A DNA stretch of 64,000 nucleotides, from NCBI GenBank assembly GCA_965261695.1, contig OZ253474.1, forward strand, positions 4,030,001-4,094,000. Reading direction: 5' to 3'. Made by a program: the position numbers and the translations under genes. This DNA is from Bin5 sp965261695 (lineage in GTDB: Bacteria; Chloroflexota; Anaerolineae; Caldilineales; Caldilineaceae). This document shows positions 25,362 to 34,100 of the stretch, piece by piece (the stretch's first letter is position 1; each line of letters opens with the position of its first letter). The notes beneath the pieces were generated by a model. The model was not told where the DNA came from and did no database searches. It saw only the letters and a list, made by a program, of their open reading frames with translations.

Positions 25362-26654
25362 ATGAAAGGTAAACTGGCAATAAACGGTGGCGCGCCTGCC
25401 GTACAGGAGGGGTTAAAGAGGCGTTGGCCCGACATCACACAGGCGGACAAAGATGCCGTCATGGCCGTTTTGGACCGCAATGTTCTCACCGGACAGGATC
25501 ACGGCCCCGAGACGGCGGCGTTGCAGCAGGCATGGGCCGCATTCACCGGCAGCAAACATGCGCTGGCATTCAACAGCGGTACGGCGGCGCTGCACACCGC
25601 ACTGTTTGCCGCGGGCGTCCAGCCCGGCGATGAGGTGATCACCACCGCCTTCTCCTTTTCGGGCACCTGTCTCCCCATTTTGCAGCAGCACGCCATTCCC
25701 ATCTTCGTCGATATCGACCCCCGCACCTTCAACATCGACGCCAGCAAGATCGAGGCCAAAATCACCGATCGGACCAAAGTGTTGCTGCCGGTTCACATGC
25801 ACGGAATGCCGGCGGATATGGACGAAATCCTGGCTCTGGCCGCGAAGTATGACCTCGTCGTCGTCGAGGATGCGTGTCAGGCCCACGGCAGCAGTTACCA
25901 GGGGCGGATGGCCGGGACGATCGGCGATCTGGGCGGCTTCAGCCTGAATGCGACCAAGAATCTCTCCGGCGGCGAGGGTGGATTTCTCGTGACCGACAAT
26001 GATGAGTATGCCGAGCGCGCCAAGATGCTGCGCACGTTTGGCGAGAAGCTCGATGACCGCGAAAGCCGCTTTCGTTCCTACGCTTGCCACACAATCGGCT
26101 GGAACTACCGGCTCCAGGAACTGCCGGCGGCCTTTGCCCGCAGCCAGTTGAAGCGGCTGCCGCAGTACAATGCCATCGCCCAGCGCAATGGCGAGTTCCT
26201 GTCCCGCGAGCTATGCAAGATCACGGGGCTGCTCCCGCCCTATGTGCCCGACGACCGCGCCACCAACTATCACAAGTACCGACTCAGCTTCGACCTCGAT
26301 GCGCTGGGGTTGAAGATGGCCCCGGCGCAGTTTCGTGACAAGCTGTTGGATGCGCTGGAGGCCGAAGGCGTAACCGTGGGTCTCTGGCACGATGCGCCGA
26401 TGCCCGCCTTCCCGATCTTCCAGAACCTCGACATTGGATACGGCAACGGCTACCCTTGGCGAGCTCCCTTCTATGACAGAGAGATCAGCTACAATCCAGA
26501 CGAGTATCCCCAAGCGCTGCGCATGTTTGCGACCTCTCTCGTCGTCAACAATGAGCAGTATTCGATTACAATACAGGACACCGCGCTCATGGAATGTTAC
26601 CTGGACGCCTTCCACAAGGTGTTCGACAACCTCGATGAGTTGACGGTCGCCTGA
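25362..26654 (+). CDS. DegT/DnrJ/EryC1/StrS-type PLP aminotransferase
   Basis: Type I fold PLP enzyme of the sugar aminotransferase family, 430 aa. Visible motifs are 'ALAFNSGTAALHTALFA' for cofactor phosphate binding, 'VVEDACQAHGSSY' with the Asp that contacts the pyridine ring, and 'LNATKNLSGGEGG' with PLP Lys199. The start ATG follows AAAAGGGAGG; the upstream extension to 25167 overlaps the previous gene. Such enzymes aminate keto-sugars or, in related groups, use keto-cyclitols and 3-amino-5-hydroxybenzoate precursors. With an SDR next door, a dehydrogenase-aminotransferase pair acting on a sugar or cyclitol is plausible; the direction is unknown. Confidence 0.88.
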   Translation: MKGKLAINGGAPAVQEGLKRRWPDITQADKDAVMAVLDRNVLTGQDHGPETAALQQAWAAFTGSKHALAFNSGTAALHTALFAAGVQPGDEVITTAFSFSGTCLPILQQHAIPIFVDIDPRTFNIDASKIEAKITDRTKVLLPVHMHGMPADMDEILALAAKYDLVVVEDACQAHGSSYQGRMAGTIGDLGGFSLNATKNLSGGEGGFLVTDNDEYAERAKMLRTFGEKLDDRESRFRSYACHTIGWNYRLQELPAAFARSQLKRLPQYNAIAQRNGEFLSRELCKITGLLPPYVPDDRATNYHKYRLSFDLDALGLKMAPAQFRDKLLDALEAEGVTVGLWHDAPMPAFPIFQNLDIGYGNGYPWRAPFYDREISYNPDEYPQALRMFATSLVVNNEQYSITIQDTALMECYLDAFHKVFDNLDELTVA

Positions 26655-26768
26655 CAAAGTCTGAGCGGGGCGGCGGCGATCTCTCAGGTGGCTGCGCAGA
26701 GCTGCTTTCGCTTTCGATTCCGCGCAAACGAAGATTCCGTGCTCGCCGCAAATCAGGGAGAATGTGAG

Positions 26769-27599
26769 ATGACGCAGACTCGGAGGATGGAAGGGAAACG
26801 TGTGCTTGTGACCGGATCGGGCACGGGCATCGGGCGGGGCGTTGCGCTGGAATTCGCCAAAGAGGGCGCAACCGTCGTCCTGCACTACGCGCACAGCGAC
26901 GCCGGCGCAGCCAGCGCGGTCGATGAGATCAGGCGCGCCGGCGGCAAGGCTGAAGCGTTCCAGGCCGACCTGGGCGATGTCGAGCAGTTGCCGACGCTGG
27001 CAGCGCAGGCGATCGATTTCCTGGGCGGGATCGATGTGCTGGTCAACAACGCCGGCATCACGATGAACAGGCCGTTCATGCAGGTCACCCCCGAACAGTT
27101 CGACACGCTTTACAATGTGAACATTCGCGGCATGTTCTTTCTGACCCAGGCCGTCGTGCCCGGCATGATCGAGCAGGGCGACGGCGCCGTCATCAATCTG
27201 ACTTCAGTACATGCTTTCGCGGGCATGACGGAGCATACCGTCTATGCCGGAACCAAGGCCGCCATCGTCGGCTTTACGCGCGTCCTGGCCCTTGAGTTGG
27301 CGCAGAAGGGCGTGCGCGTCAACGCGATTGCGCCGGGCTGGATCCTGGTCGAAAACCATCTGAAAGTGCTGGGAGATTTCGATCGGCAGGCCGCCGCCGG
27401 CACGATTCCGGCCGGCGTGCTCGGCGCGCCCCATGATGTCGGCAAGCTCGCCATCTTTCTGGCGTCAGCCGAGAACCGCTACATAATCGGCCAGACGCTC
27501 GTGATCGACGGCGGCCAACTGGCGATCATGCCCAACACCGGCGACTTCCGCGAGACGCGCCAGGAGCAGTGGGGGCAGGGCTACGTGCCCGGTCTCTGA
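26769..27599 (+). CDS. short-chain dehydrogenase/reductase (SDR)
   Basis: Classical SDR, 276 aa. The nucleotide site TGSGTGIG is at residues 15-22, NNAG follows in 'DVLVNNAGIT', the catalytic Ser is about residue 146, and the YxxxK motif is Tyr159/Lys163 (YAGTK). The sequence resembles sugar dehydrogenases of the glucose 1-dehydrogenase and L-rhamnose/L-fucose dehydrogenase group. The C-terminus is extended beyond the usual 'VIDGG' by about 25 residues ending in YVPGL. ATG 26769 has GGGAGAATG upstream. It may oxidise the sugar handled by the neighbouring aminotransferase or supply a lactone for the hydrolase at 6127. Confidence 0.9.
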   Translation: MTQTRRMEGKRVLVTGSGTGIGRGVALEFAKEGATVVLHYAHSDAGAASAVDEIRRAGGKAEAFQADLGDVEQLPTLAAQAIDFLGGIDVLVNNAGITMNRPFMQVTPEQFDTLYNVNIRGMFFLTQAVVPGMIEQGDGAVINLTSVHAFAGMTEHTVYAGTKAAIVGFTRVLALELAQKGVRVNAIAPGWILVENHLKVLGDFDRQAAAGTIPAGVLGAPHDVGKLAIFLASAENRYIIGQTLVIDGGQLAIMPNTGDFRETRQEQWGQGYVPGL

Positions 27600-27747
27600 G
27601 AATCTGGCGGCGATTGCGGTCGGTCCTGTCGAAGTATGCTGGCTGCGGACCCGGGCTCGTCGCGACTGTGCTGCCTTCACCTGGGGCACGATCCGGCCTG
27701 AATACACACATTCCAAAAACAAGAATCCTCACGGTCGGCTGACATTC

Positions 27748-27768
27748 GGTTAACCCGCCGGGTTAGCC
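27748..27768. promoter_or_regulatory. near-perfect dyad, possible operator
   Basis: GGTTAACCCG and CGGGTTAGCC flank a single central base; the inner seven bases of each arm are perfectly symmetric. Too tight a loop for an RNA hairpin, so a DNA-binding site is the better reading. Confidence 0.35.
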
Positions 27769-28053
27769 TGTGTCTCAGACTGTTTCCAAAAAACCTCACC
27801 GGCCAGCATCTTTCAACTTCTGTCAGGCACATGGCATCGCAAACAATTTCCGACCGGATCTGGAGCCTTCTATACATTTCACCGTGTTTCCCACCAGGCA
27901 AGTCTCCTGCACCTGCTATGCCCTTGTCACCTGGAATTCGGGTGTGGTTCAGGTCTGGAGTCGTTCACAGCGCAAGGCCTGCGAGTACAGTGCAGCCGCC
28001 CAGAGGAAGCCGGAAGCGCATCCCCGCCGTGGGCAGCGCCCCGCAAATTGCGG

Positions 28054-28081
28054 TTGATTGCGGTAGACCAGAAAATATGAT
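28054..28081 (+). promoter_or_regulatory. sigma70-like promoter
   Basis: TTGATT (28054-28059), 16-bp spacer, TATGAT (28076-28081). Candidate promoter for the five-gene importer at 28328-35120. Confidence 0.5.
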
Positions 28082-28327
28082 ATCGTATGACCTCGCAGAG
28101 GTTGCGCAGTCAGATTCAGAAGAGCAACGTTTGTCCCCTTTTTCCCTTGTTGAGCCAACTCTTTCCTGCCGCATGCCGCACTGCCAAGGAGGTGACGAAT
28201 CAGAATTCCGCTCGAATTTCGCCGTGCCGCCCGAACGAATATGAACGCCAGCATATGTTCGTGTCGAAAGCTGTAGCAATACGTGTCACCTCAAACCACC
28301 ATGAAGTGCAAAGGAATGGAGGAGAAC

Positions 28328-30385
28328 ATGCGTAAACTTTCCCATGCTTTCGCATTCTTGTTGATCGCCGCCATGATTCTTACGGCGTGCGGGCCACAGG
28401 TCGTAGAGGTAGAGGTCGTCGTGACGCCTACCCCGATTCCGATCGGGCGCGAACTGATCCGGGAAGGTCTGTCAGGACCCGTGGTCGTCCTCGACTCGGC
28501 TCAGTGGCCTGCCTCATACGATGAGGCGCCGATGCTCAAGGAGATGGTCGAAGCAGGCAAACTGCCGCCGGTGGAGGAGCGTCTGCCGCAGGAGCCGCTG
28601 GTGCTCAAGCCTCTTAACGAGATCGGCCAGTACGGTGGCATTGTTCGTCGTGGATTCACCGGACCGGGCGACGCATGGAACCCCAAGCGCTACGGGGCCC
28701 ATGATCATATCCTGTTCTGGAAGTTCGATATGAGCGAGGTTATTCCCAACATCGCCAAAGGCTGGGAAAAGAATGAGGATGGCACCGAATGGACTATCTT
28801 CTTGCGCGAAGGCATGAGGTGGTCCGACGGCGCGCCCTTCACCTCCGCCGACTTCGTATTCTGGTTCGATGACATCTACAGCAATAATGAGATTATTGCG
28901 GTCCCTGGCGTAGACCTGCCGGTCGGCACCCAGGTTGTGGCTGTAGACGAAACGACAGTCAAGTATATATTGCCGCGGACCAATTACCTCTTCCACCAGG
29001 CGCTGGCCGGCTTCTCACCAATTGCCAGCCAAGCCAATTGGGGGTTTACGGGCATGGGAGGCTATGCGCCGGCGCACTACTTGACGCAGTACCTTCCCAG
29101 CTATACTTCGCAGGCGCAAGTCGACGAACAGGCTGACGACGCAGGGTTCGACAACTGGGTCAATCTGCTCAAATCAAAGATGAGCTGGCAGGGCAATCCT
29201 GAACTGCCCGTGCTGACGCCCTGGCGGACCACAGTCGCCATCAACAATCCGAGTTGGGTGCTGGAGCGGAACGCCTACTACTGGGAAGTGGACACAGCCG
29301 GCAATCAACTCCCCTACCACGACTATATCGTATTGGAGGTGGCGGAGTCGGTTGACGTGATAAATCTGCGCGCCGTCGCCGGAGAATACGACTTCCAGGC
29401 CCGCCACATCGACGTCGTAAATCTCCCTCTGTTCCTGGAAAACCAGGAGCGAGGCGGCTACGACGTCTTTCTGGACCCCACCGAAAGAGGCACACAGGCC
29501 GGCCTCATTTTCAACATGAGCTATGACGGCGACCCAGAGATCGTCAAGTGGATCAACTCTCTCGATTTCCGCCGCGCCCTGTCTTTGGGGATAGACCGCG
29601 AGCAGATCAACGAGGCCTTTTTCCTCGGTCTGGCCGAGGGGGGCAACGTTCTGCCCGCCGAGACCAACCCCTTCTCACCCGGCGCCGACGAGAATGGAGT
29701 CCTCTACCGCATGTACTGGCACACCTTCGATCCCGACACAGCCAATCAGATGTTGGATGACTTGGGCTTGACACAGAAGGATGCCGACGGCAACCGCCTG
29801 CGCCCTGATAACGGCGAGCCGCTGATTCTCGAAGTGTTGGCCCCGTCCGAAGCCTTCCTCCCCTTCCCTCAGATTAGCGAAATGATTAATGACCAGTGGA
29901 AGGAGATCGGCATTCAACTCGACATCCGGGCGGTGGAGCGCAGCCAGGGAGAAACGATGACGAGCGCCAACCAGCACCAAATCTGGATGTGGGAAGTCGG
30001 GGACAACATCGTTAGCCTCGCCTCCACTGCCTTCCCCAATGGGGCAGGCGGTTATTCCTCCGGGCCTCTGTACGGTGAGTGGTTTGACTCGCGCGGCGCC
30101 TCCGGCCTGGAGCCGCCGCCTGAGATGCGCCGGGTCATGGAAATGTGGTACGAGTTGGGCGGATTCGAAACACCGGAAGAGCTTACGGCCCAGGTCCAGG
30201 AGATGTGGAAGATCATCGCCGACCAGACGTGGACCATTGGCACGGTAGGCGCCGGGCCGGTCATCTTCGGCACGCGCATCGTCAACAGAAGGATGGGGAA
30301 TGTGGCGCCCAGGCAGATTGTCAACACTGCCGGCATGACCCCGGGCCTCATCCGCTCGGAACAGTTCTACTATAAGGACGAATAG
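28328..30385 (+). CDS. ABC importer substrate-binding lipoprotein (family 5, peptide/opine type)
   Basis: Family 5 solute-binding protein, 685 aa, somewhat larger than the usual 500-600 aa. The signal peptide ends in lipobox LTAC ('AAMILTACGPQ') followed by a Val/Pro linker. Family features include 'NIAKGWEKNEDGTEWTIFLR', 'MRWSDGAPFTSADFVF' and the late 'FRRALSLGIDREQINE'. ATG 28328 is preceded by GGAGGA; an upstream TTG would lengthen the signal. Such proteins bind peptides, oligosaccharides or other solutes. It belongs with the DppBCDF-like genes downstream, after a 547-bp spacer with a large hairpin. Confidence 0.93.
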   Translation: MRKLSHAFAFLLIAAMILTACGPQVVEVEVVVTPTPIPIGRELIREGLSGPVVVLDSAQWPASYDEAPMLKEMVEAGKLPPVEERLPQEPLVLKPLNEIGQYGGIVRRGFTGPGDAWNPKRYGAHDHILFWKFDMSEVIPNIAKGWEKNEDGTEWTIFLREGMRWSDGAPFTSADFVFWFDDIYSNNEIIAVPGVDLPVGTQVVAVDETTVKYILPRTNYLFHQALAGFSPIASQANWGFTGMGGYAPAHYLTQYLPSYTSQAQVDEQADDAGFDNWVNLLKSKMSWQGNPELPVLTPWRTTVAINNPSWVLERNAYYWEVDTAGNQLPYHDYIVLEVAESVDVINLRAVAGEYDFQARHIDVVNLPLFLENQERGGYDVFLDPTERGTQAGLIFNMSYDGDPEIVKWINSLDFRRALSLGIDREQINEAFFLGLAEGGNVLPAETNPFSPGADENGVLYRMYWHTFDPDTANQMLDDLGLTQKDADGNRLRPDNGEPLILEVLAPSEAFLPFPQISEMINDQWKEIGIQLDIRAVERSQGETMTSANQHQIWMWEVGDNIVSLASTAFPNGAGGYSSGPLYGEWFDSRGASGLEPPPEMRRVMEMWYELGGFETPEELTAQVQEMWKIIADQTWTIGTVGAGPVIFGTRIVNRRMGNVAPRQIVNTAGMTPGLIRSEQFYYKDE

Positions 30386-30932
30386 CGGTCTCGATGTCAG
30401 CGATTCGGTCTCGAACCGAGCGCCGCAACCAGTTGCAGGCGGGGCCTATCCCCAATCTGGGTTTGTATTACGGGGCACGCACGGCGCACCAGGCGTCCCG
30501 TCTGCAACTGGTGTAGCTTTCCAGACGTCGACAAAACCTGACCCCACGACCGGGAGAGCGGGCGCTTTGCCCGCTTCCCCGGCTTGCATCTTGTTTGCAA
30601 AGACCCGATTTCGAACCGAATTCCCTTTGGTTGCGCGCCTGTAGGTGGAATGCTAGTATAGCCTGCGGACAACACGACCATGACGAAGACCGATAGCCGG
30701 TTCACCGCCGCCCTTCCTCAGCAAGGTCAAAGAGTTAATCGTGGTTGATCCGAGTTTTTCCGTCCTCCATACCTTGACCATCCTCGCTCCCTGTTGCGAG
30801 ATCCCATGGCACAGATCCCTCCAACCTCTCGGCGCCCTGCCCCAACCCCTTCCCCACAACCCGAGCTCGGCGCCAAAAGAGCCTGAGTTCTCTGTGTCGG
30901 AATGCGGCCCGCGACCGGCGAGAGGGTAACGG
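30386..30932 (+). other. spacer with large inverted repeat before dppB-like gene
   Basis: No gene is supported in these 547 bp. Bases 30428-30443 pair with 30497-30512 over 16 positions with one G.U. A second GC-rich hairpin lies at 30556-30576 (GAGCGGGC/GCCCGCTT) with no T-tract. A weak promoter-like pair, TTGCGC with TAGTAT 17 bp later, occurs near 30630-30658. The first hairpin occupies the same operon position as those in the four sugar importers. Confidence 0.55.
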
Positions 30933-31922
30933 ATGTTAGCCTACCTGGCACGACGATTCCTGCTGGCGCTGTTGACCATATGGGCGGTCAGTGTGCTCTC
31001 CTTCTTCATCATCCAATTGCCGGCGGGGGATTATGTTGACGCCTACATCGCTTTGCAGCGCGAGACGGGCACGCTCGTCTCCAGACAAGAGGCCGAGAAT
31101 TTGCGCATCCAGTACGGCCTCGACCAGCCTGCATACGTGCAATACGCCAAGTGGATGGCGTTGATCCTGCAAGGCAACTTTGGCATGTCGATGGAGTGGC
31201 GCCGTCCCGTATTGGAAGTGATCGACGACCGGCTGGCCCTGACCATCGTCGTTTCGGTCGTTGCCCTCCTGTTCACCTGGGCGGTCGCGCTGCCTATCGG
31301 CATCTATTCGGCGGTACGACAGTATTCCTTCGGTGACTACGTGTTCACCTTTGTCGGATTCTTTGGGCTGGCAACGCCCAGCTTCCTGCTGGCGCTGGTC
31401 GTCCTGTACCTGTCCTTCTCGCTGTTTGGCGCCAACGTGGGGGGGCTGTTCTCTTCAGAATTCAAGCTGGCGTCTTGGAGCTTGGCCAAAGTATGGGATC
31501 TGCTCAAGCATTTGCCGGTTCCCGCCTTCATTCTGGCCCTGTCGGCCACAGCCCAACTGATCCGCGTCATGCGTGCCAATCTATTGGACGAGGTGCGCAA
31601 ACCCTATGTCGTAACCGCGCGGGCGCGGGGACTTCCGGAGGGCAGAGTCATCTTGAAATACCCGGTGCGCGTGGCGCTCAATCCCTTCGCCAGCACACTC
31701 GGCTATCTGTTTCCACACATCGTCTCAGGCAGCATCATCGTTTCAGTTGTACTCAGCCTGCCGACCATGGGGCCGGTCCTGTTGCGCTCATTGCAGTCGC
31801 AGGATATGTTTCTGGCCGGAACGATCGTGTTGCTCATCGGCGTGATGACCGTCATCGGCACCTTTATTTCAGACCTGGTGTTGCTGCTGATCGATCCGCG
31901 CATAAGGTTGGAGGGTGGGTGA
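30933..31922 (+). CDS. peptide-type ABC permease (DppB-like)
   Basis: Inner-membrane subunit of a Dpp/Opp importer, 329 aa, with the standard N-terminal 'YLARRFLLALLTIWAVSVLSFF' helix, a periplasmic loop, and five further membrane segments. The C-terminal 'YLFPHIVSGSIIVSVVLSLPTMGP' and 'FISDLVLLLIDPRIRLEGG' segments are diagnostic of the family. Its stop shares bases with the start of the next gene (TGATG). Confidence 0.94.
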   Translation: MLAYLARRFLLALLTIWAVSVLSFFIIQLPAGDYVDAYIALQRETGTLVSRQEAENLRIQYGLDQPAYVQYAKWMALILQGNFGMSMEWRRPVLEVIDDRLALTIVVSVVALLFTWAVALPIGIYSAVRQYSFGDYVFTFVGFFGLATPSFLLALVVLYLSFSLFGANVGGLFSSEFKLASWSLAKVWDLLKHLPVPAFILALSATAQLIRVMRANLLDEVRKPYVVTARARGLPEGRVILKYPVRVALNPFASTLGYLFPHIVSGSIIVSVVLSLPTMGPVLLRSLQSQDMFLAGTIVLLIGVMTVIGTFISDLVLLLIDPRIRLEGG

Positions 31923-33058
31923 TGACGGAACGGATTCTGCCGGTAGAGGCCACTATAGCCCCGGAACAGGGAGACCGCATCTTTGTTGCCAGCCAATGGC
32001 AACTGATGTGGTGGCGATTCCGCAAGCACCGCTTGGCGATGATCGGCGCCGTCGCCATCATCATCTTCTATCTGGTTGTGATCGGCGCCGACTTTGTGTC
32101 CTACTCCGACCCGGAGGTGACGGAGGCAAACTACTCGCAGATGCCGCCGCAGCCGATCCGATTGTTTGACCAAGGGGCGTTCAGACCGCACGTCCTCGGC
32201 GTGAAAGGCGCGCGCGACCCAAATACATTCAAACGCGTTTTCAAGACCGACCCAAACCTGAAGATCCCACTGCGCTTTTTCGCGCGCGGTTACGCGTACA
32301 AGTTTCTGGGGTTCATTCGCGCCGACCGCCACCTGATCGGGGTTGAAGAGGGCCGGGCTGAAGATACGATCTTCCTTTTGGGCACCGATACGTTGGGGCG
32401 CGATCTGTGGTCAAGGCTGATGGCCGGTACCAGAGTATCGCTGACGATCGGCCTGGTAAGCGTCGCGCTCAGCCTTTTCCTGGGCGTGCTTTTCGGTGGG
32501 GTTTCGGGACTGTATGGCGGCGCCGTCGATACAGTTATCCAACGCGTGATCGAGATCCTGCGTTCGATCCCGACCATTCCTTTGTGGATGGGGCTCGCGG
32601 CCGGGTTGCCGAGAAACTGGACGGTCCTACAGGTTTACTTTGCCATCACCATCATAATTTCAATGGTCGGTTGGACCGAATTGGCTCGGGTGGTGCGGGG
32701 AAGGTTCCTGGCGCTGCGCGAGGAAGATTTCGTGATGGCCGCGGAGCTGGCGGGCTGCAGCCAGTGGCGCATCATCTTCCGCCATCTGGTGCCCTCCTTC
32801 ATGAGTCACATTATCGCCGCCACCACCCTGGCATTGCCGGTGATGATCATTAGTGAAACCTCGCTGAGTTTTCTCGGCCTGGGCATCCGCCCGCCGGCCA
32901 TCAGTTGGGGCGTGCTCCTGCAGGACGCGCAGAGTCTGCAGAGTGTTGCTTTGTCCCCCTGGTTGTTGATACCGGCCATCCCGGTCATCACCGTGATCCT
33001 GGCGTTCAACTTTGTAGGGGATGGGCTGCGAGATGCAGCCGATCCATACGGAGTCTAA
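31922..33058 (+). CDS. peptide-type ABC permease (DppC-like)
   Basis: Second inner-membrane subunit, 378 aa, starting at ATG 31922 within the stop of the previous gene. The N-terminal 'QLMWWRFRKHRLAMIG' is the family OppC_N motif. A long extracytoplasmic insertion (residues about 65-140) precedes 'FLLGTDTLGRDLWSRLM'. The ATPase-contact loop is in 'FVMAAELAGCSQWRIIFRHL'. Total length is above the usual 280-300 aa because of the insertion. Confidence 0.94.
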   Translation: MTERILPVEATIAPEQGDRIFVASQWQLMWWRFRKHRLAMIGAVAIIIFYLVVIGADFVSYSDPEVTEANYSQMPPQPIRLFDQGAFRPHVLGVKGARDPNTFKRVFKTDPNLKIPLRFFARGYAYKFLGFIRADRHLIGVEEGRAEDTIFLLGTDTLGRDLWSRLMAGTRVSLTIGLVSVALSLFLGVLFGGVSGLYGGAVDTVIQRVIEILRSIPTIPLWMGLAAGLPRNWTVLQVYFAITIIISMVGWTELARVVRGRFLALREEDFVMAAELAGCSQWRIIFRHLVPSFMSHIIAATTLALPVMIISETSLSFLGLGIRPPAISWGVLLQDAQSLQSVALSPWLLIPAIPVITVILAFNFVGDGLRDAADPYGV

Positions 33059-33067
33059 GGGTCTGCC

Positions 33068-34087
33068 ATGGAGAACGAAAAGCAGTTGATTCTGTCTGTT
33101 CGCAAACTGAAAACCTACTTCTTTATGGACGAGGGCACGGTTCGGGCCGTCGAAGACGCCAGTTTCGATGTGGAATCGGGCAAGACGCTCGGCATCGTGG
33201 GTGAGAGCGGTTGCGGCAAGAGTGTGACCGTGCGTTCGATCTTGCGTATTGTGGAACGGCCAGGACGCATTGTGGCCGGCCAAGTCCTCTTGTATCGAGA
33301 CGGCCCGGGCGACCGGCCCGGCCCCGTGGACTTGGCCCAACTGGAGGCCAATGGCCCCGAAATGCTCGCGATACGTGGAGACGAAATCGCCCTCATTTTT
33401 CAAGAGCCGATGACCTCTCTCAGTCCGGTGCATACGATCGGCAATCAACTCATTGAAGCGATTCTGCTCCACAAAAATGTCACCCGCCGCGAAGCGCGCG
33501 AATTCGCCGTCGAACTGCTACACCAGGTCGGCATCCCGCGGCCGGCCGGTCGGCTGGAAGAGTACTCGTTCCAGCTAAGCGGCGGCCTGCGCCAGAGGGC
33601 GATGATCGCGATCGCCCTCTCCTGTGACCCGCGGCTCCTGATTGCGGATGAACCGACGACCGCCTTGGACGTGACCACACAGGGGCAGATTCTGGACCTG
33701 TTGCGTTCTTTGCAGGAAGAACGGGGAATGGCTATCATCCTGATCACGCACAACTTGGGCGTGATTGCCGAAATGGCTGACGACGTGGTTGTGATGTATC
33801 TGGGGCAAACTGCCGAGAAGGGGCCGGTAGATGACATTTTTCACGCGCCAAAACATCCTTATACGCAGTCGCTCTTGCAGTCAATCCCGAGCATACATTC
33901 CAGGCCCCGCGTGAATTTGCCGACAATCAGCGGTTCGGTGCCCCATCCCTATAACCGGCCAAGTGGCTGCGCCTTCCACCCGCGATGCCCGCAGTACATG
34001 GTCGGAACGTGTGAGGCGCGGGCGCCAAGCCTGGTGCCGGTCGGCGAGGACCAAGAGGCCAGCTGCTTTCTCTATGAGGACGCATGA
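33068..34087 (+). CDS. peptide-type ABC ATPase (DppD-like)
   Basis: Cytoplasmic ATPase, 339 aa, that powers the importer together with the next gene. Walker A is GESGCGKS, the Q-loop is 'IFQEPMTSLSP', the signature is 'QLSGGLRQRAM', and Walker B is 'LLIADEPTTALD'. The C-terminal oligopeptide-transporter extension with 'GCAFHPRCPQYM' is present. Starts 9 bp after the permease gene; its end overlaps or abuts the next ATPase. Confidence 0.95.
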   Translation: MENEKQLILSVRKLKTYFFMDEGTVRAVEDASFDVESGKTLGIVGESGCGKSVTVRSILRIVERPGRIVAGQVLLYRDGPGDRPGPVDLAQLEANGPEMLAIRGDEIALIFQEPMTSLSPVHTIGNQLIEAILLHKNVTRREAREFAVELLHQVGIPRPAGRLEEYSFQLSGGLRQRAMIAIALSCDPRLLIADEPTTALDVTTQGQILDLLRSLQEERGMAIILITHNLGVIAEMADDVVVMYLGQTAEKGPVDDIFHAPKHPYTQSLLQSIPSIHSRPRVNLPTISGSVPHPYNRPSGCAFHPRCPQYMVGTCEARAPSLVPVGEDQEASCFLYEDA

Positions 34088-34100
34088 AGAGGTGCCGGCA

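Larger units (their letters stand above)
27600..28327 (+). other. long intergenic region before peptide-type importer
   Basis: About 730 bp with no convincing gene on either strand. It holds a dyad at 27748-27768, a promoter-like pair at 28054-28081, and AAGGAGGTGA at 28186-28195, the exact complement of the 16S 3' tail but with no usable start codon behind it. The leader from the promoter to the gene at 28328 would be about 240 nt, long enough for control by structure. Confidence 0.55.

Noticed and set aside
30556..30576. Intrinsic terminator in the spacer before the dppB-like gene
   Set aside because: The GC-rich hairpin lacks a T-tract on either strand in the right position; listed only as a stem-loop.
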